Positions 62,771-64,000 of a stretch of 64,000 nt of DNA are shown here, piece after piece (position 1 is the first letter of the stretch; each line of letters starts with the position of its first letter). The DNA lies in the NCBI GenBank assembly GCA_963798745.1, contig CAWCUF010000004.1:124001-188000 (forward strand). Reading direction: 5' to 3'. The notes beneath the pieces were generated by a model, which searched no databases, was not told the DNA's origin, and worked only from the letters and a program-made list of their open reading frames with translations. Source of the DNA: Prado023 sp963798745. Lineage in GTDB: Bacteria; Actinomycetota; Actinomycetes; S36-B12; CAIYMF01. The position numbers were made by a program, and so were the translations under genes.

Positions 62771-64000
62771 TGAGGCAAGAGATCCAGCTGCACGTTGTGT
62801 TGACCGGCTCCAGCGGTGCGACCGATCTATACCCACCCGGCACCGGACCGGACACGGTGGTGGCGCTGGTCAAGGACCTCAACGCGCTGATGGACCATGC
62901 CGAACTCACCTTCCTGCTCGACCCTGCGGAGGACATCACGCTGTTCCCGAGCGACCAGATCAACGACGACTTCTCGACGAAGGGTCATCTCGGCAACGCC
63001 ATGGCCAGGGAGCGGATGACGCGGTGGCAGCGTGGCGGGGCGACGGTCCTGATCTTCAGAGATGGTCAGCACAAGGTAGCGGCGAACTTCTCGGGCTCGA
63101 CTGCCAACTACGTCGTCCTCGACAAGGGGACGCTCGGGAGTCCGAGGAAGCTGGTGCATGAGCTGGGTCACTTCTTCCACCTCCACCACACGCACGCCGG
63201 GGAGGCGAAGGTTCCGGAGGTGATCGATCGGATCCGCGCATACGTTCAGGAGGGCCACCCGCTGGAGAGCGGCTTGGACGCCCTCGCCGTCGATTACGAC
63301 GGCGACCGGTCGAACGTCGGCGACACGCCTTTCGACCTCGGTGCCAACATCTACGCTCAGCTTGGCCGCAAGCCCTGCGCACCCGATGCTGACCTCATCC
63401 TCACGGTCGACTTCGATCCCACCAAGCACCCGCACGTCTCAGAGCACGACTACGTCTACTCTCCGAAGACGCGGAGCAACCCGATGTCGTACTTCGACGA
63501 TTGTGACTTCCCGCACTCGTTCAGCGACGACCAGCAGCGTGTGATCCATGGTGGGATTACCGCTGGCAACCGGCTTCGCTTGCGCAATGCCGCCTGGTCG
63601 AGCCACTTGTCCCAGGAACTGCACCTGCCAGCGGCTGTCTCACGACGTCCCGATACCGTCGCCGTCTACGCCAGTGACGATGACGGAGTGCTCAAGTCCC
63701 GTGTGTGGGACGAGAGTCGGGGCGACTACTGGCCGACGAACGGGTGGTTCAGCCTCGGGCACAGCGGCGTGGTAGCGCCCTGGGTCATTGCCCGCCGCCC
63801 GGAGGTGCTGGATCTCCTAGCCGTAGACGTCGCCGGGCGCCTGGTGAACAAGGCTTGGAATGAGTCGTCCGGGGGCTACTGGCCGGCCGACGCCGAATGG
63901 AGCTTCGAGCTAGCCCGCGATGCTCACGGTCAAGTACGCACTCAAAGCGGACCGTCAGCAGTGGCACGGACGCCGGACACGCTAGACGTCTTCGCTCGCT
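62770..64000 (+). CDS. Metzincin-type (pappalysin/M43-like) metalloprotease with propeller-like repeats, C-terminus cut by window end
   Basis: 410 codons are visible and the frame is still open. The zinc motif LVHELGHFFHLHHTHAG (His130, Glu131, His134 and His140) fits HExxHxxxxxH. SNPMSYFDDCDFPHSFSDDQ gives the Met-turn, as in pappalysin-like M43 enzymes. From about residue 295 repeats begin: VWDESRGDYWPTNGWFSLGH and AWNESSGGYWPADAEWSFEL, with D-x-x-G-x-L between them, as in tectonin/PLL-like beta-propellers that bind glycans. No signal peptide lies in this frame; the overlapping short gene upstream has one. Probably a secreted protease. Confidence 0.85.
   Translation, partial: MRQEIQLHVVLTGSSGATDLYPPGTGPDTVVALVKDLNALMDHAELTFLLDPAEDITLFPSDQINDDFSTKGHLGNAMARERMTRWQRGGATVLIFRDGQHKVAANFSGSTANYVVLDKGTLGSPRKLVHELGHFFHLHHTHAGEAKVPEVIDRIRAYVQEGHPLESGLDALAVDYDGDRSNVGDTPFDLGANIYAQLGRKPCAPDADLILTVDFDPTKHPHVSEHDYVYSPKTRSNPMSYFDDCDFPHSFSDDQQRVIHGGITAGNRLRLRNAAWSSHLSQELHLPAAVSRRPDTVAVYASDDDGVLKSRVWDESRGDYWPTNGWFSLGHSGVVAPWVIARRPEVLDLLAVDVAGRLVNKAWNESSGGYWPADAEWSFELARDAHGQVRTQSGPSAVARTPDTLDVFAR

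Overview
The window comes from a high-GC actinobacterium. Genes are dense with many GTG starts, and about a dozen genes have a -10-like TANNNT hexamer 6-8 bases before the start codon and no ribosome binding site, which is typical of leaderless actinobacterial transcripts. The DUF3000 / RNase D / dxs block and the RNA methyltransferase / APC permease / ceoB / ceoC / DUF3159 / OB-fold block match, in gene order, the Mycobacterium tuberculosis Rv2680-Rv2694c neighbourhood as I recall it. The species cannot be named from this.

Region 1 (1-8005) is a carbohydrate uptake locus. It has one ascorbate-type (UlaA/SgaT-like) PTS IIC, two IIA, three IIB, a transketolase, the start of a transaldolase, and a divergent ROK-family regulator. 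Two IIB genes share a 261-bp stretch with no difference seen by eye. Two of the minus-strand transcription units carry a related ~28-base upstream motif.

Region 2 (8037-25452) is core genome: an EamA exporter, DUF3000, a LuxR-type regulator, RNase D, dxs, DUF1622 and DUF2254 membrane proteins, aconitase with a perfect upstream palindrome, a 23S/tRNA uracil methyltransferase-like enzyme, a K+/amino-acid permease with paired TrkA proteins, DUF3159 and an OB-fold protein.

Region 3 (25.5-64 kb) is accessory. It holds at least nine broken or truncated genes (beta-lactamase-like, aminoglycoside phosphotransferase, GNAT, RelE, IS21 transposase, beta-helix protein, P450, cupin, secreted protein). 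Mixed among them are intact and unusual genes: a 1175-aa protein with collagen-like and coiled-coil parts, a histidine kinase fused to a DUF4153-like membrane domain, a 602-aa beta-propeller protein downstream of a perfect CRP/GlxR site, tandem lipoproteins of which one keeps HELAH and the other has HQLAH, a secreted protein under a likely DtxR/IdeR iron box, and a metzincin-like protease with propeller repeats that runs off the window.

The most notable locus is a compact RiPP operon at 40.8-44.4 kb. It encodes a 112-aa precursor with 12 cysteines in its C-terminal core, a fused leader-binding/E1-like/YcaO cyclodehydratase ending in a PxPxP tail, and a SagB-type dehydrogenase. This is the complete enzyme set for a thiazole-rich azole peptide (TOMM). 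No exporter or leader protease lies beside it. No tRNA, rRNA or CRISPR array was seen.
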